DNA of 64,000 nt from Galbula dea. Lineage: Eukaryota; Chordata; Aves; Piciformes; Galbulidae. Position 1 is the first letter of the stretch. Each line of letters opens with the position of its first letter. The DNA lies in NCBI GenBank assembly GCA_013399015.1, contig VWZX01000899.1, positions 1-64,000 of the forward strand, read 5' to 3'. The notes under the pieces were generated by a model. It saw nothing but the letters and a program-made list of their open reading frames with translations, did not search any database and was not told where the DNA came from. The position numbers and the translations under genes were made by a program. Positions 47,521 through 59,945 of this stretch are shown here, one piece after another.

Positions 47521-50500
47521 CAGGGTCAAGAGAACCCCAAAACAGCCACCACTGTCCATGCTTATCACTCCCTCTGTGTTTTGGAGAAGCAGCCTCTTGC
47601 ATGCGTATCTCATGGACAATTGGTCTGTGCAGCCTGCAGCCATGTGTGGATTTGTCTGGGGCTCTTCGTTGCCATCCAGTCATCCTGGTTAGGACCAGCA
47701 CCTGTCCAGAATCTATTTTCTTAATTACAGCCATTTCAGTGGAGACTATAGCTTCTGCAGGAGTAAATTGTCAGGAAATGCTGGACAGAATCAACTGGAA
47801 AAGCAACAATCTCTTTGCTGGTATTCCTATGCCACAATCTTAATGTTTAAGATTTGTTCCCTCAATTCTGCCCCAAAATTATGTAATGAAAGCACAGCTT
47901 TGCTTCTAAATGGTCCATTCTGGTTTTGTCTAGACTTTATCATTTGTAAGACAAACTGGCTTACGTCTAAATTGATATACTAGAGGCTGAAGGAGCTAAA
48001 TTTAAATACCAAAGTATTTTAAATGGATATTTTTCATTAACAGCAATCTCATTTATTTTAGTTTAGTGTTTTCAGATTGTTTTTCAAAGTTAAGCTAGAC
48101 CCACTGTGTAAGAATGAGTGTTTCATTAATTTTTATAAGAGTTATAAGAAGCATATGTTTTAAAGCTTCATTTTGTAACATGGCAAAGTATATTTTAGAC
48201 GTATTTATTTACATAATGGCCACATAAAAAGAAATTTTCATATGGAAAAATACAGCAATACCAAGCAATCGTTGCCACAAAGTTTTTTAAAAAAATAAAT
48301 ATTAATGATATGGAGTGAAAAGAAACAGGAAAATTTAAAAAAATGAAATGAGAGGATGTGAATTATTTTTTTTTAAGGCTCAAAGTGAGCACATTTCCAC
48401 TCCTATTACAAAACCAGTGGAAGCTCTCTGTTCTACAGGAAACTTTCAAGAGGAATCATGAGAATAAGTCATCCATTAAAAAAAAAAAAAGAAATATCTC
48501 ACTTGGAGTAGCAGATCTTCATCTTGAAAAGGTGAGAAGTTTTGATTTTGGTTTTGCTGTTCTGAGCAGTTTTGATTAAGGTTCCATTTTGTTAATGTAG
48601 TATGCAATGTGTAAATAACATGTAAACCAAATATTTTACTGTAATATAGCAATAAGTAAAAAGCACATAAATGTAAATGTTTTGACAATATCAAAACAAG
48701 AGTTGGCACAAAATAATCAGATCTATTCTGATGAGTAGATTGGTGAAATATCTTAGGTTTTGGCAAAAAAGTGCATTTTCCTGTAAGAAAGAAACCTCTC
48801 CAGCATTAAACCAGCTCAGGTTACCACAAGTATCACTGAATCTTGTTACAGCTAATAAATAAACTATATCAGCACATCATCCTGCTGGAGTTAAATCAAC
48901 AGCTACTGTAACCTCCATTTGTCTAAGGAAAAGTTTGAAGAAATCCTCAAAATGTAATTTGTTTTTACAGGTTTTCAGAGCTTAGAAACTGTAAGCCTGG
49001 CCTTAATAGGAGTTTGAATTACCATCTAAAATAATTTATACAAGATGCACTCAAGAGATTTTATGTATATAAAAGACATATGGTTTATGCTCTGCTTTGA
49101 CTGAAGAGTTGTTTTTTCTGTAGGCAAGTGTTTTCATATTTTGAAGGTACTTTCATAATCTAAGCTTTTCAGCAAGGCTACAGGTTTTTACATCAGGCAT
49201 ATTTTTTGAGGAAAGCACAAGGGATTCAATTTTTCTCTGAATTCTGGGACAACATCACAAAGATCAACAGGAATTTTGCCTTCAAAAAGCCTGTAAGATT
49301 GGACCTATCGTGTCCAAGAGCTATTAGACCTACTACAGAGCCTGAAACTTGAAAACCATTAAAATGGGAGCCAAAAGCCGAATAAACTGGTAAGTATATC
49401 AGGAAAGCAACAAAATCATCATCGCTCCATTATTTCCTCATCCAGTAACAACTCTCTTGATGTCTCTCTGCAGAACGCTGTGTAATGTCCTGCTTCGTGC
49501 AGGCATGCATTCCTGGAAGAGTGGAGGTCCTGAGAATGTCAAAAGCTCTTGAAAACAGGTCCAGTTTCCACTTTGCCAGACACTATGGCAAAGGCTGCTC
49601 TGAGAGCTAATTTTGGATAATGAGCAATCAGCAGGAGTAGAACATCCTGTAAGTATCTACAGCTGAACCCTCTTAAACAAGATTGGGATCACCCAAAGCT
49701 TTTCTCATGGGTGTTAATATGGTGATTAAAGTTTACAAGAGGCCTGTGGTTTTATTTTTGTCTTGTCACGTGCGGTGGCAGTGAGGCAGGAAAGTCGCCT
49801 TCATGCACGGATGTTTAAGAGTCATAGGACGGTTCGGTCACTTAGGTGCGGAATGCAAGAAATGCTTATGTAGCAATAACCGCTATATAAATTTAGTCAT
49901 GGTTGTTGTACAAATGGTGTTGGGCAAAGATGTGGCAGCACACTCAGAAATCTTATTTGGGAAAACACACTTCCACTGGAACGTCTGCTTTAGTCTGCCA
50001 GAGTGTCTTGAAGTACAAGTCTTCTGGTGTGTGTGAAATAGATACGCTCATGGATGCTTGTGATGTGCAAACGTGTGCTCTGTCACTGTGAGATAGACCT
50101 CTTCAGAGCTGGCAATGTCTGCTGATGGCACTGTGTACCGGTAGAGCCTGTCATGTTCTCTTTTGTATGCTTCTCCCCACAAAAGCCAATGTGAAACTTT
50201 CTTCTTATGTTGTGTAAATTTTGCGGGGAGAGGATGGACAGCAACTGTCAACTTTTAGAAGGTGACCTAGTCAACAAAATATCTAGGGTTGTTTCTTCCA
50301 CTTTCTGCTTCTGTTCTTTCTCACCTTTGTGTTTAAAAGACTGTCTTGACCAGATAGGATCCTAAGTGAGTCTTATCATGGTCAGAGCTTGTTGCTCTGG
50401 CAAACATTTGAATACTAAACTTTGCAGATATCTGATTCCCAAACATCTTTGGAAGCCATGTTTACCACCACTAGCTTGCCTGCAATTGTGGTCAAATTTC

Positions 50501-52427
50501 TGCTTCCTTTGGTTCATTTCCATTTTTAAAAGACGCATCCAATTTAATTTAATCAAAAGTTAATTTAATTTAATCTAAATTTAAAAGGGTTGTGTGAACA
50601 ATTTTCTTTGTTTTGTTTTGGATTATGGTTTTTGTCTATTGAGGAAAAAGCTAAGGACAACTGAAGTTTTCATGATGATGAATTTTACATATTTTCATTT
50701 TTCTCTCTTAATACTTGAAACTAAGCTACTTACTTCAGAAGACATTAATACTTTTTTTTTTTTCAATCAGAAGCAAATGAAATCTCATGGCAATGATAGT
50801 TTTTATCTCAGGATCTGCTAGAATGGTTGTTGCAACCAGAAGGGGATGCAGGAGCACAGAACTGTTGCCCCAGCTTCAGGGCTAGGACACTCTTGGAGAA
50901 AGTTCTCCCTAGTTTAGTCCTTTGATTATGTTCCACTGTATAAAAAGCACCTAGAATTTGGAGAAACTGGCACTTACCTTCATGTGGAGTAGTTTGGGAG
51001 AGGCATTTGTTTGGTGCCTGTCTCTTTCGCTGTATAACTATTTCACAGAGTGGAAAGCAACTGCAGAAACTACTGAAAGATAATCTCTGCCTGCATAAAC
51101 CTATAATTTGGTTATTTTAATTTAAATCATTCAAGTGTGCTCAAGTAACAGGGAAGATACCAGAGGGGGCTTTCTTAAAACAACTTGGTGGACCTGAGGG
51201 GATAAGTTCCTTGCACACATTGCCTGGCTATAGGTAGTTGTGAGATGGCCAGCCTTGATTTGGTTGTTTACCCATAGAGGTCTGTGTGCTGTTTGATGTG
51301 TCCCCAGGGCACCACATCTGGGTTTCAGCTGCTGTTCACTTGGCCTGAGTTTCCCATACTTTTTTATCATATGTGCCAGCCTTATGCCAATATCCCAGGT
51401 GCCCTGGGACACGTCAGTTGGGTGCCTATGCAAAGACAACTGTTCTGAGCCACACCTGTCCTTTGAGTCTTGAAAACAACTCTCTTTAAATGTCCATGAG
51501 TGTCAGGGTTTGACAGCCTCCTCCACTTTCTCACTCTGTGCTTTATCTTGAGCAATGCAATGATAAAATATTTGCCTTGATTACTTTTACTAGCTTTTGT
51601 AGGCATGCAGAGTATAAGCAAAAGGGTGGCAGCATGTCTTTGAGGCAAGGATTCTGTAGACAGAATTACAAATAAATAAGAAAACACCAAATGGAAAGAA
51701 TTTGTTATGCTATTTGTCCCAAACTGGTTTATGGTTGTAAATATGTAGATTTTTATATACTAACTGCTGAAATTCTTTGTGTAAACACAGCCTGATGTGA
51801 GGGAGAAGAAAAGCAATTAAGAAACTCAGTTTGGTAAACAGTTTCAGCAGATGTTCTTGAAGAACTGCTGAGACAGATTTCAAGCTCAGATCTGAGCTGG
51901 ATCACAGGGATGTGAACTTATTCACCTGAGTGTTTGATATGCTTGGATGTGCTGTTAAGGTTAGAGAGAATACAAACCAAAGCTGGAGAAAGTTGTTTGT
52001 TTATCACAGAAAAAAAGGAAATATTTATGAGATGTTGGCTCAAATGTTGAAACATCTACATGATTTTGTATTAAGACTTCAGGACAAAGTCCAACTTTTG
52101 CCTGTTTTGTGCCTGCAGTGTCAACCCTAATCTTAGATTACAGGTGATCTCAGTTGTAATGGATATGTCCACTTCAAAAACATAGCAGTGTGAGATATTT
52201 GCCTTTTCCTTTTGCTGTTGTACATCATATTTCAATCAGTGATGAAAAGAAAATTTACTTTCCATTAACATCTGATGAACTGTACTCATTGTGAACAAGG
52301 TCAACTCTCAAGGTAGTACCCCTTTCTATGTTGTCCTTAGTGATATATTGTACTTAATGCAGCAAGCTGCTACCTGACATGCAGGTGGTGGCACTCTCCT
52401 TCTGAGCTGCTCCATCTGCAATTGACA
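47521..52427. other. Long single-copy stretch
   Basis: No gene or transposon recognised over 4.9 kb. It is AT-rich from 47.9 to 49.5 kb. A CpG-dense patch lies at 49745-49885. A poly-A run lies at 48478-48490. Frames at 47390-47734, 51131-51439 and 51382-51690 have no motif. Confidence 0.5.
49745..49885. other. CpG-dense patch
   Basis: Eight CpGs fall in about 140 bases of otherwise CpG-poor DNA, including a CACGTG E-box at 49748-49753 and gacggttcggtc near 49829. No exon or promoter element is certain. Confidence 0.45.
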
Positions 52428-53135
52428 GAGGTTATGTATCAGTATGTGCTGGGGGTCAACTGGCTGGAAAGCAGCTGTGCAGAGAAGGACCATGGAGTCC
52501 TGCTGGACAACAAGCTGGCAATGACCCAGCAATGCACCCTCGTGGCAAAGAAGGCCAATAGCATCCAGGGCTGAATTAGGAGGAATATTGCTCACAGGTT
52601 AAGGGAGATGATCCTTTCTTTCTATTCAGCACTGGTGAAACCACAGCTGGAGTCCTGATCCCCGTTCTGGGATCCCCAGCACAAGACAAAAGAGGGATTC
52701 CAGCAAAGGGCCACATGGATGATGAAGGGACTGGAGCACCCCACATATGAAAAAAGGCTGAGAGTGTTGGGACTGTGCAGCCTGGAGAAGAGTAGGTTTA
52801 AGGGTTCTCATTGATGTCTATAAACAACTGAGAGAAGGGAATGAAGAAGACAGACATGTTTTTTCCAGTGGTGCACAGTGATAGGACCAGAGGCAATGGG
52901 CACTCGCTGAGGAGGCTCCCTCTGAACACTAGAAAACACTTTTTTACTGGGGAGGACTTAACACTGGCACAGGTTGACCAGAGAGTTTGTGGAGTCTTAA
53001 TTCATGGAGATGTGCAAAACCCAACTGGATACAATCAGGGGTAACCTGCTCTAGGTGACCCTGCTTTTGCTGCATGGGCAGACCTTGTTATCTCAAGAGC
53101 CTTCTACCAACCTGAACAGTTCTTTGATTCTATGT
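52428..53135 (+). mobile_element. Long CR1 LINE 3' fragment
   Basis: The copy reads CAEKDHGVLLDNKLAMTQQC from about 52477, then LREMILSFYSALVKP and an ERLRVLGLCSLEK-like block. It continues through [20 protein letters not shown] and ends gttctttgattctatgtggt. It has several frame breaks and belongs to the same subfamily as the copies at 9.1 and 33.2 kb. Confidence 0.94.
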
Positions 53136-54339
53136 GGTCATGTTTCATACTCTGCAGCTCTGAAGTGGAATACTTGTTTGGTATTGTCTGATAACTGAAA
53201 ACCCAAAAGAATGTGTTGCTTTCTTCTTTAGGGTTATAGTTGTTGTTTTAAAAATATTGTTGATATTATTTATTAGAAACTTGATGCTTTAATCTGAAGT
53301 GAATGGGTTCAATGACTATACATTTGAAGTTTAAATACTGGGCTTATATTATGCCTTGCCACAAAATCCTGCTGTTCTAAGGAGATTAATCTTCCAACAC
53401 CATACCCAATGGGCTTCAAATTCTTCCCTACCCACCTTCTTCTTTTATCCTCAAAGACTGCTGTGCTTGCAGCAGAGAAAGAGATGTAGCTGGTGTGTGC
53501 TGACTCATCATCAGCATGGATGTGTACATCCCATTGAGTGGAGAGTACATCTTCACATAGAAGGTCCATTGGGTCCCGCATGTTTAACTCCCGAGCATAA
53601 ATACCAGAAAGACAACTAGTACCTGAAAGGGCTTGACTGTTACAGATTCTGGATGTATTAACCTTATTTAAAATATCTAGAAATCTCCCACCATTCTTGA
53701 AAAAGAAAGCTTGTTGCATCTTCTAAAGATGAGAGTGGTTTTGTAACGTAAAAACCTTTTCTGTGAAACACTCATTTAGCCTTTTACTTCGAACAGACTT
53801 GTGATCTGCAACTCTGAACCATGAAGAATGGTCATATGTTTTCGAGTCCTTGTATGATAGCCACAAACATCGACAGTTATTAATGGTTTAGAATGGCACA
53901 TAGTAAAAGCATGAAAAGTGAACCCAGAGGGAAGTCAACCATTAACTTCAGAAGCAGAAAAGCTTTTGAAGTTGGAAATTTGCTAGCTATGGAAGCTTCA
54001 TCAACTCCTTATTATTTACAGTTTGCTCTCCAAATGTGATGCTGGTAAAAGGATAGAACAGCTGGAAAGAGTGATTTTTTTGCCAGCTCCATGGACCTGT
54101 GATTACAAACACATGGCATACAAAAGTGACAAGGTTAGCAAGTACACTATGCTGAAGATACATCAGTAGTTGCACAGTTCTGTGAGATGACAATGCTTGC
54201 AAGTAATTAGTGCTGCAGCACGATTTAAAAAGCCAACTTTTGTACCTTATAGTGCACAGAAAGGAAATAACACATCACTTTCTTCCTTTCCATGATAACA
54301 AATAAATTGGTTTCATATTGCAAAATCATACATATGATG

Positions 54340-54425
54340 CATGTGTGTCTGTATATACTACATGTATATGCACACAAATACAGACAAACACTGTACATGT
54401 ATAGGCACATGTGTATATATTTTTA
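54340..54425. repeat. Degenerate purine-pyrimidine alternating stretch
   Basis: Short TG/CA and TA runs (tgcatgtgtgt, gtatatac, catgtatatg, tgtgtatata) are clustered over 85 bases. It is a decayed microsatellite with some Z-DNA potential. Confidence 0.6.
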
Positions 54426-55499
54426 TGGTACCAGTACATTCAGAAGTCTATAGTCAGACTCACTAAATAGCCTGCAGGACTTGGCCCACACTGTCCTGCC
54501 TGCATGAAAGAAATACTTTTGACTATATTAAAGAAATAATAAAAAAAAAAAGCTCTTAAAGTGAAGTCTGAAGAATTGTGGCAGGATTCATGGACTTCAT
54601 TGCAAGGCAAACCTGCATGCCTTTTCAGATGGTGCTGAATTAACACCCAGTACTCAGCTATCATATTTGTATATAGTCAAGCCCCATCCAATCCAGACTA
54701 CATTGTTTTCATATTTACCTTTCAAAAAGAAAATAAATTATAACAAGAAAATAATAATTTGTTGTGTTAATGGTTTTTGTCACATCAAGGTGTGCAATGA
54801 GTTGTGCTGTTCCTGCTGTCCAGCTCCCACACTGCCAGACCAGCAAAACCACACAGAAGTGTGCATGGTTACAGAGACTGCACTGCCATGTTTTTGCAAC
54901 TGAGGTGCTGGACGGGCTGATATGTATTTTTCAGTAATTTTATACTTCTTAAAGAACAACAACCATTACAGATTTACACACACTCCATTAACTATACATT
55001 TTGAAGGCAGACAAACTACTGCTTGATATTCGCTTCAAATCTTTTGCTATTCAGATACGCTCTTCTTAAAACGCTGTAGTTATGTTGTTTTCATTTTTAT
55101 GCTACAGATCGTTCATTTGTAACTGTACCAAAGTTACTAAATTCAGTTTTTTGAAACTTGGTGTTGAATTTGCCTAAAACTAAATTGGAGTCATCTATGT
55201 CCAAACTTATGTACAAAAACATAGCCATGGTAATGAATTGGAGCTTAGTTCAACTGTAGTTTTAACAACAACATGAAGTTCTTTTTTAGGTGCTGTTTGG
55301 TCAAAGAACAAATGGCAGCAGTAGAGTTACCTCTTTAGGGGATAAATAAATATAGTAAAATCACTGACAAACCAACGGAAAAGGAAAAAAAACCATCAAG
55401 AGTCTGTGAAATCAGATATGGAATGTCCTACTTTTATCTCCCTGTTAGTAGTCTCTGCCCTCCATCTTTCTACCTTCCCTGCACATTCAGCAAGTGCCA

Positions 55500-55650
55500 G
55501 ACCGACATTAGCTGAAGGATTTTTCCACCTACGTCTACTCTAGCCGACAGAGACGACGACAGCTCGTTATCACTGTTACCGCAGCTCTGAGGAGCCTTGG
55601 TTAGGGATCCTGCAGCGCGTGGAGTGATATGAAATGCAGAGACAGTCTCT
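55500..55650 (-). other. CpG-dense exon-like patch, unconfirmed
   Basis: Nine CpGs occur between 55503 and 55620. Read on the minus strand, one frame is open from about 55650 to a stop near 55480 and includes SCGNSDNELSSSL, then SARVDVGGKILQ. A possible branch point and acceptor (ccctaac, then ctcctcag) lie just upstream of the serine codon. A gaag|gtagaa site downstream could be a donor. I do not recognise the peptide. The plus strand is also partly open. A coding exon, a regulatory element or chance are all possible. Confidence 0.25.
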
Positions 55651-56008
55651 TGGTCTGCCTCAGAGCAGCTGCAGCCTGAATATGTGTCACAAATCTTGCC
55701 ACACAGAGAGCTGCAGAAAATGGATCACGCCAGTGCTTGCATACTCAACACTTGCTGTTGGCATCGGTAGTGCTCTTAAAAATAATGGGGTGCAGTGGGG
55801 TGCACTGGGGCACTTGCCTGAACAGGTATTGATTTCTTACTCCTAAAGCAGCAGTGGTGATACTCTATTGCTGCTGCTACTCATAAACTACTATTTGAGT
55901 TAAATTATCAAATAAACTAGCTGCAGCATTTTAATGTCAGAGCACTTGAGGAGTATCAAGGTGAAAATACTCACACCACTCATTATAAAGCTATGTGTAA
56001 GCTTGGGT

Positions 56009-56742
56009 AATCATAGAATGCTTTGAGTTGGAAAAGATCTTTCAAAGTCATCTAGTCCAACACCCCCGCAGCAAGCAGAGATATCTTCAACTCAAACAGG
56101 TTACTCAGAGCCTCATCCAACCTCACTTGTAATGTTTCCAGGGATGGGGTTTCTACCACCTCTCTGGGCAACTAAAGTGAGTGTTTCACCATCTTCAGTA
56201 TAAAATACATTTTCCTTCTATCTGGTCTAAATCTTTCCTCCTTCAGTTCAATACCATTACCCCTTGTCCTGTTCCATCAGGACCTGCTAAAAAGTCTGTC
56301 CCCATATTTCTTACAGGCCTCTTTAAGTACTGAAAGACCGCACTAATTTGCCCCTGGAGCTTTCTCTTTTCCAGGCTGATCAACCCAAACTCTCTCAGCT
56401 TTCATCACAGCAGAGGTATTCCAACCCTTAGATAATTTTTGTAGCCTTCCCTGGACCCGCTCCATCAGATCCAGGTCTTTCCTGTGGTGAGGACTCCAGA
56501 GCTGGACACAGCACTGCAGGTGAGGTCTCACCAGAGACCAGAGTAGAGTGGCAGAATCCCCTCCCTCAACCTACTGGCCGTACTGCTTTGGATGCAGCCC
56601 AGGATACAGTTGGCTTTCTGTATTGTGAGTGCACATTGACAGCTCATATCCAGCCTTTCATCTGCTAGTACTCCAAACTCTTCTCCACAGGGCTGCTTTC
56701 AATCCCATTATCTCCCATTTTGTATCAATACTGAGGTGCATA
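56009..56742 (-). mobile_element. Long CR1 LINE 3' fragment, inverted
   Basis: The tail complement is at 56011-56030 (atcatagaatgctttgagtt). The element extends through the FFT, LFSLEK and CVQLWSPHHRKDLDLMERVQ blocks to the complement of ERLDMSCQ and the ILIQNG-type segment near 56735. It has multiple frame breaks. A second motif-level match places it with the 34.9- and 46.7-kb copies. Confidence 0.95.
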
Positions 56743-57852
56743 TTGTTAACAGATACCTATATTTCCTTATTGACATCTCTGTTAATATTTCAAGCAAAAT
56801 AGGCTGCCTGTACCCCCAGGTTCTGTTGGGTTTTGGATTTGGGGTTTTCTGTTTTTTTTTTTTTTTGAGTTCTGGTGGTTCTTTCTGAGTTGTTCTCATT
56901 TTAGATTTTGTGGTTTATATTGCCACATCCTCCAAAAATGTATACAATAGAGAAAACACCCTCCCTTTGGAAGCCATTTATTTTCCTTCCATATGCACAT
57001 CCCCAAACTTACTCATGCATCTATTTAATGTAAATAGAGTAGGTAGGGAAGATAGCTGAGGGAGAATGTTGTGTTTTAAAATCATTGGAGACAGCAAAGT
57101 TATGCTCCCTCTCTTTAATCATAACAAAGCAGTGCTTATAACTCTTATCAAGCAGTCTGTGCAACGTCTGCATCCTTTCACTAATTTCAACAAACCATCC
57201 CAAGGAGTGGGAAGATTAGCTGTAGGGTTGTTTATTCTCAGTGGAGTTATGGCCATGTTCTCCTCAAGTGAGAGAGAGAGAGGAGGAAAATAAAATCCTG
57301 TTTGTATCTGTTTTGTCTATCCTGTGTTCCTGCAGTGGGAGAGAATAACGCCAAGGGATTTAAGATGCGAGCAGATGTGGTGGTCTTCCTTGTGATATTT
57401 CCATGCTAAGGGCTTCACAACATTCTGGGCATTAATTACATGATCAGCATTAACAGAAGTGAACCTCTGTTATTCTTCTTTTTGTGTTTTAGGCTCAAAA
57501 ATTTACTATTTCCTGTGTTTCATGGATACAGATTTAGACCTTGGAGCCTGGATGTTCATCGTGGGGTTTTTGGAAGGGAAGGAAGTAAAGGTTATTGTGT
57601 GTTTTGTAAGTACTAGGAGTGAATAGTTGACCTCTATTTTTATGTTGTTGGTGGTTTGGTTTTTTGTTTTTTTTTTAAATCTGAAGTAAGAAACTAGAAG
57701 GAAAAAATTGTTCAGAGTTAGTTTTTACTTAAATAAAAAGGAGCTAGTTTTCCTTGGGGGTTCTCTCCTACTTTCTCTGTGTCCCTCTGCGTGCTTACGT
57801 GTGTGTGTGTGTGTGTGTGCATGCATGCAAATATAGATATTTTCGGTTGTAT
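56743..57852. other. Single-copy stretch with a GT microsatellite
   Basis: No gene recognised. It contains T runs at 56851-56868 and 57660-57680 and the GT run at 57799-57819. Confidence 0.5.
57799..57819. repeat. (GT)10 microsatellite
   Basis: Ten uninterrupted GT units and a final G are followed by catgcatgca. This is a potential length polymorphism. Confidence 0.95.
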
Positions 57853-57920
57853 TGCATGGGGTGGGACTAGAAGACCTTTAAATGTCCCTTCCAACACCAA
57901 CAATTCCATGATTCTATCAT
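57853..57920 (+). mobile_element. CR1 tail fragment
   Basis: ggggtgggactagaagacct, then ttccaacaccaacaattcca and tgattctatcat. Only the final 65 bases of a CR1 remain. Confidence 0.8.
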
Positions 57921-58864
57921 ATTTGAGGGGATTCTTTTATAACTGAAAAAGTATGTTTGATCTTGAAATGGTATTTTGAATTGAAACCAAACTTTTTTAA
58001 AAACTAAAACTCCTTTTGTAAAATATTTAATTTAGAAAAGAAAACTTTTCAGATATTTGGATGCATTTTTTCTGACTTTATTTGTTAAATCCCGCAGGGT
58101 TTTATGGATAATTTTGGCTAGCATACAATAGCAAATTTCAGTAGTTACATTTGTGTGAATATTTTGTTGAGACCCACTATGGGTAACTACGATCAGGAAG
58201 ATAGAGAATTCACAGCTATCCTTTTTGTCACAGATCTCTAGACTAAACAGTGAAGGTTAAGTTTGAATTCAACTTTCAAATCATGGGGGAGATTATACTA
58301 CAAAAAGATTGTATATCAAAGGGGGAATTGTTGGGAGGCAACCTCAAATCAAAAGCCACTAACAGGAAAATAAGAAAATAGCTTTTTGGCTGCTAAACCT
58401 ATTTGCACACACTTTTCACTGTGAGCTACCTTGTTTTCCAGTTCTACATGTGGTGCAGTACACAGTAAACCAAACTCATTTCAATCTTATCTTCAGCCCT
58501 GCCAAACAAGTTACACCAGATTTTTGCCAGTTGGAGCCTGATGGTCTCATTTGGCCTCGTACTTCAACCTGTGGAAAGTCCATCGATGTGTGTGCATGCT
58601 TGTATAAGCAAAAGGAACTTTGGTATTTGTTCCTGGAATTTATAGCAGAAATCTTTGCATTTCTGAGCCTTTTCCCTCTCTGGATTTTGCCAGCAAACAG
58701 CAGGAGGCTAGAGGCCACGGCAGATGGGCTCCACGCCCAAGACCCTGGCCAGCAGCATTCACCACAACCTGAGCAGGAATGAGGGTCTGGGACAGGAGCT
58801 GCAGGAAGTTTTGGGGAATAATTTTTTTATCCTTTTTTTTTTTCTTCTTCTTGTGTTGCTGAGG

Positions 58865-59200
58865 GAGTTTGTCTCGGCCGTATTTATCTGGGGTGGAAGA
58901 GGAAGCTTGCAGGCAGCATGATGCATGGGCAGCGAGTGCCGGCATGATGTCATGGCAAAAGGGAACAGAGCCTGGCTGTGTCGCATGAGGCAGGGAGAGA
59001 GCTGCTGCGGCGCGGGGCGGCCACTTATCAATTAGGTAACGTCTGAGGGAGATTGGGGGGAATTTCATTACATTGTGTTGGGCTGGGCCGTTGATGTGTT
59101 ACCAAACATCTGCAAGGGAAGCTTGCAGTTTCATAGGGAGTGTGGCTTTGAGCTGAATTGAGCAGAGGGCAGGGTTGGGGAAGGGCGAGAGCGATAACAT
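58865..59200. promoter_or_regulatory. CpG-dense candidate promoter or enhancer
   Basis: This is the most CpG-rich stretch of the window, with about 14 CpGs in 335 bases and a local core ctgcggcgcggggcggcc at 59002-59019. Next to it is cacttatcaattaggtaac, which joins a GATAAG complement to a TAATTG core. A CRE-like TGATGTCA lies at 58946-58953. It is free of recognised repeats. It may be an orphan CpG island, an enhancer, or the start of an unannotated transcript; no TATA box or reading frame settles this. Confidence 0.4.
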
Positions 59201-59575
59201 CCCTCCAAAAAAAATTCCAGGAGGGCCATGTCTTTCGTGGACTTCCCATTGAGATCTGAGGGAGAGAGTGCTCTGTGCGTTGTGTGATGGAAATGGCAGG
59301 ACAAAGTGTTGTTTGTGTGTTAGTGGTGAAGGACCTACTAGTCCTGTTGAGCAGATATCTTTGGGAACCCACTAAAATTCTTTGTAAAATCTTAGGAATT
59401 TTTTTCCTCCCCTCTTCTCTTTTGGGAATGGCCAAAAACCAAGACCTGTGTGTGAAACAGTATGGAAACACTGCAGCCAGCCTTCCCTTTGTAAATGGAA
59501 AGTTAAAGATTTGAAAATGAACATATTGTTAATGGCCAGCTCAATTTTTTGTTATCTCTCCTGTGAGCAACTCAG

Positions 59576-59592
59576 ATAAATAAATAAATAAA
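59576..59592. repeat. Short (TAAA)n run
   Basis: Four ATAA/TAAA units in a row. Confidence 0.85.
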
Positions 59593-59654
59593 ACCCCTTG
59601 TTCCTCTAATACTCCTGTCAAGAATGTGCATGAGCAGTTGTTGTCTCACTTCAC

Positions 59655-59945
59655 AAGGCAGAATTACAGAATTACAGAATCACAAAGGTTGGAAGAGACC
59701 TCTAAGATCATCAAGTCCAACCATACCTATCACTAACATACCATTAAACCATGTCCCTATGTACCATATCTAAACGTTTTTTAAACACCTCCAGGGACAG
59801 TGACTCCTTCACTTCCCTGGGCAGCCTATTCCAAGATTTTACAACCATTTCAGTAAAGAAATTTCTCCTTATATCTAATCTAAATGTCCCTGCTTCAAAT
59901 TGAAGCCATCTCCTCTCATCTTCTCACTGTTAGCCCTGGAAAAGA
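59655..59945 (-). mobile_element. CR1 LINE 3' end, inverted
   Basis: The tail complement is partly expanded: agaattacag and gaattacagaatcac at 59660-59684. It is followed by catcaagtccaaccatacct and the complement of the HW-R-P and FFT blocks up to gccatctcctctcatc. It is an old copy of the subfamily also seen at 3.7 and 16.7 kb. Confidence 0.92.

Larger units (their letters stand above)
53136..56008. other. Single-copy stretch with a CpG-dense exon-like patch
   Basis: No confirmed gene. It holds an alternating purine-pyrimidine stretch at 54340-54425 and the CpG-dense patch at 55500-55650. The minus frame at 53309-53719 (136 codons) has no family motif. Confidence 0.5.
57921..59654. other. 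Single-copy stretch with a CpG-dense region
   Basis: No gene confirmed. The CpG-dense block at 58865-59200 is listed separately. A short (TAAA)n run lies at 59576-59592. Confidence 0.5.

Noticed and set aside
58640..59068. 142-codon minus frame over the CpG-dense block
   Set aside because: It has a lysine run from a poly-T tract, no domain, and overlaps other frames. CpG-rich DNA tends to stay open by chance.
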